Assembly (NCBI RefSeq): GCF_019083805.1
Contig: NZ_JAHRDV010000006.1
Location: 62,001 to 126,000 of the forward strand
Source of the DNA: Acetobacter estunensis
Lineage (GTDB): Bacteria > Pseudomonadota > Alphaproteobacteria > Acetobacterales > Acetobacteraceae
Reading direction: 5' to 3'
DNA length: 64,000 nt
Below are positions 63,012-64,000 of the stretch, one piece after another. Each line of letters opens with the position of its first letter. The first letter of the stretch is position 1. The position numbers and the translations under genes are program-made. The notes under the pieces were generated by a model. It ran no database searches. It was not told the DNA's origin and was given only the letters and a program-made list of their open reading frames with translations.

Positions 63012-64000
63012 GATGCCAGCGCCTGATCGTACACAGCTTCCAGACGTTGTGTGCAGGTGTGAATGTCGTGGTTCTGTTCGATATACACGCGGGCGTTTGC
63101 TCCGAAACGGGTGGCGAGTTCGTCATCCGTCAGCAGCGTGATGAGATGGCGGGTCAGGGCATCGATGTCATGCTCCGCAAAGGCGAATCCTGTTTCGCCA
63201 TCGATCATGCCCTCCGTTGTGCCGCCACTGGCGGAAGTCACCACCGGCACGCCACTGGCCTGAGCTTCGAGCAACACCAGAGGCAGTCCCTCCATATCGC
63301 CGTTTTCGGCGGTAATGCTCGGTAGGCAGAACACGCGGGCTTCTTTCATGAACGCTTGTACCGCGTCGCGGCTGACGGCACCTGCGAAGGTTACGTCTGC
63401 CACATGGGCGGCTTTTCGTTCGAGTGCCGCTCGCTGCGGTCCATCGCCCGCAATGATGAGCCGCGCATCCGGAACGGCGTTGCGCACACGTGCGAACGCG
63501 TCCAGCAGGATGGACGCCCCTTTCTTTTCCACCAGACGGCCTACGAACAGGATCGTGCGGCTGCGTTTGCCCGGTGCGGGTTCGGAGGGCTGAAAACGAC
63601 GGACGTCGATCCCGATATGGCAGATGGAAATCCGGTTGGCGGGCAGGCCGCAGCGGACGGCGGCGTCACGGATCGGTCCTGAAACGGCGACGAAGCTGAC
63701 ATGCTTCTGCCGTGCCAGTCGGGCAAGCCGGCGTGGATAGCTCTTCCACCGACGTCCCCCGTGTCCGGCCGCGAACCAGTCCATGTGGGTGGAAATATCC
63801 GATCCATGCAGAGTCACGACCAGCGGCACGCCAAGCCGTTTCGCGACAGGCCAGGCCTCTACGCCATCAAAGCCGAAATGGGCATGGATGAGTTGCGGGG
63901 CGAGCGAGCGGGCAATAGGCATCATGCTCGGATAGGGGCGTTCCAATGTGCGCGCTACGACGCCTTGCACGCGCTGGAGGAAGGTGGCTGGTCCTTGATG
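63008..64000 (-). CDS. GT4-family glycosyltransferase, 5'-truncated at window edge
   Basis: At least 331 residues of a GT-B enzyme, open to the right edge, so its start is outside. Visible parts are LIHAHFGFDGVEAWPVAKRLGVPLVVTLHGSDI at the end of the N-domain, RTILFVGRLVEKKG, IIAGDGPQRAALE and the retaining-GT4 motif (E-x7-E) in SITAENGDMEGLPLVLLEAQASGVPVVTS. It lies upstream of, and coupled to, the GT2 gene. Confidence 0.92.
   Translation of the reverse strand, partial: HQGPATFLQRVQGVVARTLERPYPSMMPIARSLAPQLIHAHFGFDGVEAWPVAKRLGVPLVVTLHGSDISTHMDWFAAGHGGRRWKSYPRRLARLARQKHVSFVAVSGPIRDAAVRCGLPANRISICHIGIDVRRFQPSEPAPGKRSRTILFVGRLVEKKGASILLDAFARVRNAVPDARLIIAGDGPQRAALERKAAHVADVTFAGAVSRDAVQAFMKEARVFCLPSITAENGDMEGLPLVLLEAQASGVPVVTSASGGTTEGMIDGETGFAFAEHDIDALTRHLITLLTDDELATRFGANARVYIEQNHDIHTCTQRLEAVYDQALAS

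Noticed and set aside
1-64000. CRISPR arrays, rRNA or tRNA genes, insertion sequences and prophage
   Set aside because: No regularly spaced repeats, no cloverleaf or rRNA-like segments, and no transposase, integrase or phage structural protein were seen in reading both strands.

Overview
The window is one continuous stretch of GC-rich bacterial chromosome, densely coded on both strands, with many 1-4 bp stop/start overlaps. Several features point to an alphaproteobacterium of the acetic acid bacteria (Acetobacteraceae): NDUFA12-type and DUF2155 genes, a complete hydroxysqualene-route hopanoid cluster, an Xfp-type phosphoketolase, trehalose genes, a ThrB of the APH-like type, and glycosyltransferases with short 'YLLANPDV'-like tails. 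I cannot fix the genus from sequence alone. I see no rRNA, tRNA, CRISPR array, insertion sequence or prophage.

Layout. 1-4.6 kb: tail of a histidine operon (hisB end, a DUF2628-like membrane protein, hisH, a GNAT domain read straight into hisA, hisF, hisE, a HIT protein), then a RidA-like protein and a COG3146 acyltransferase. 6.4-12.4 kb: a MarR regulator with an operator-like palindrome and a four-part envelope efflux system (FUSC/AaeB-like, DUF1656, HlyD, outer-membrane factor). 12.4-16.5 kb: a 2OG-Fe(II) oxygenase, a GT87-like membrane glycosyltransferase, tyrA and an HpnL-like membrane protein. 16.7-24.9 kb: hpnA-hpnB-hpnC-hpnD-hpnE-shc-hpnG, which take farnesyl diphosphate to hopene and begin hopanoid side-chain and sugar chemistry. 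25-30 kb: an 838-residue double GT2 glycosyltransferase and phosphoketolase.

30-37.4 kb: a GNAT enzyme, an orphan TSCPD protein resembling the end of a B12-dependent ribonucleotide reductase, an NDUFA12-mlaD-small ORF-DUF2155 group, otsB-otsA, a DsbB-like protein and a DUF1328 peptide. 37.5-41.3 kb: a Rieske oxygenase facing an AT-richer pair (flavin-dependent oxidoreductase plus ATP-grasp ligase), the most accessory-looking part of the window. 41.5-44.3 kb: clpB with a clear terminator and a sigma-32-type promoter. 44.3-50.3 kb: a small GT-like protein, the ispH-thrB-rnhA operon, a lipoprotein of unknown function and a gamma-glutamyltransferase-like lipoprotein.

50.3-55 kb: flagellar genes, fliO-fliP on the minus strand diverging from flgB-flgC-fliE-fliQ-fliR-flhB. 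These encode the export gate plus rod proteins and imply a motile cell or ancestor. 55-64 kb: a TIGR03862-like flavoprotein, a HerA/DUF87-like ATPase, an EmrA/EmrB efflux pair, a RadC-like protein that has lost its metal site, bluB (lower ligand of B12), and two coupled glycosyltransferase genes running off the right edge.

The points most worth following up are the GNAT-HisA single reading frame, the flavoprotein/ATP-grasp pair, the orphan TSCPD protein, and the two enzyme-family proteins with altered active sites (RadC-like and GGT-like).
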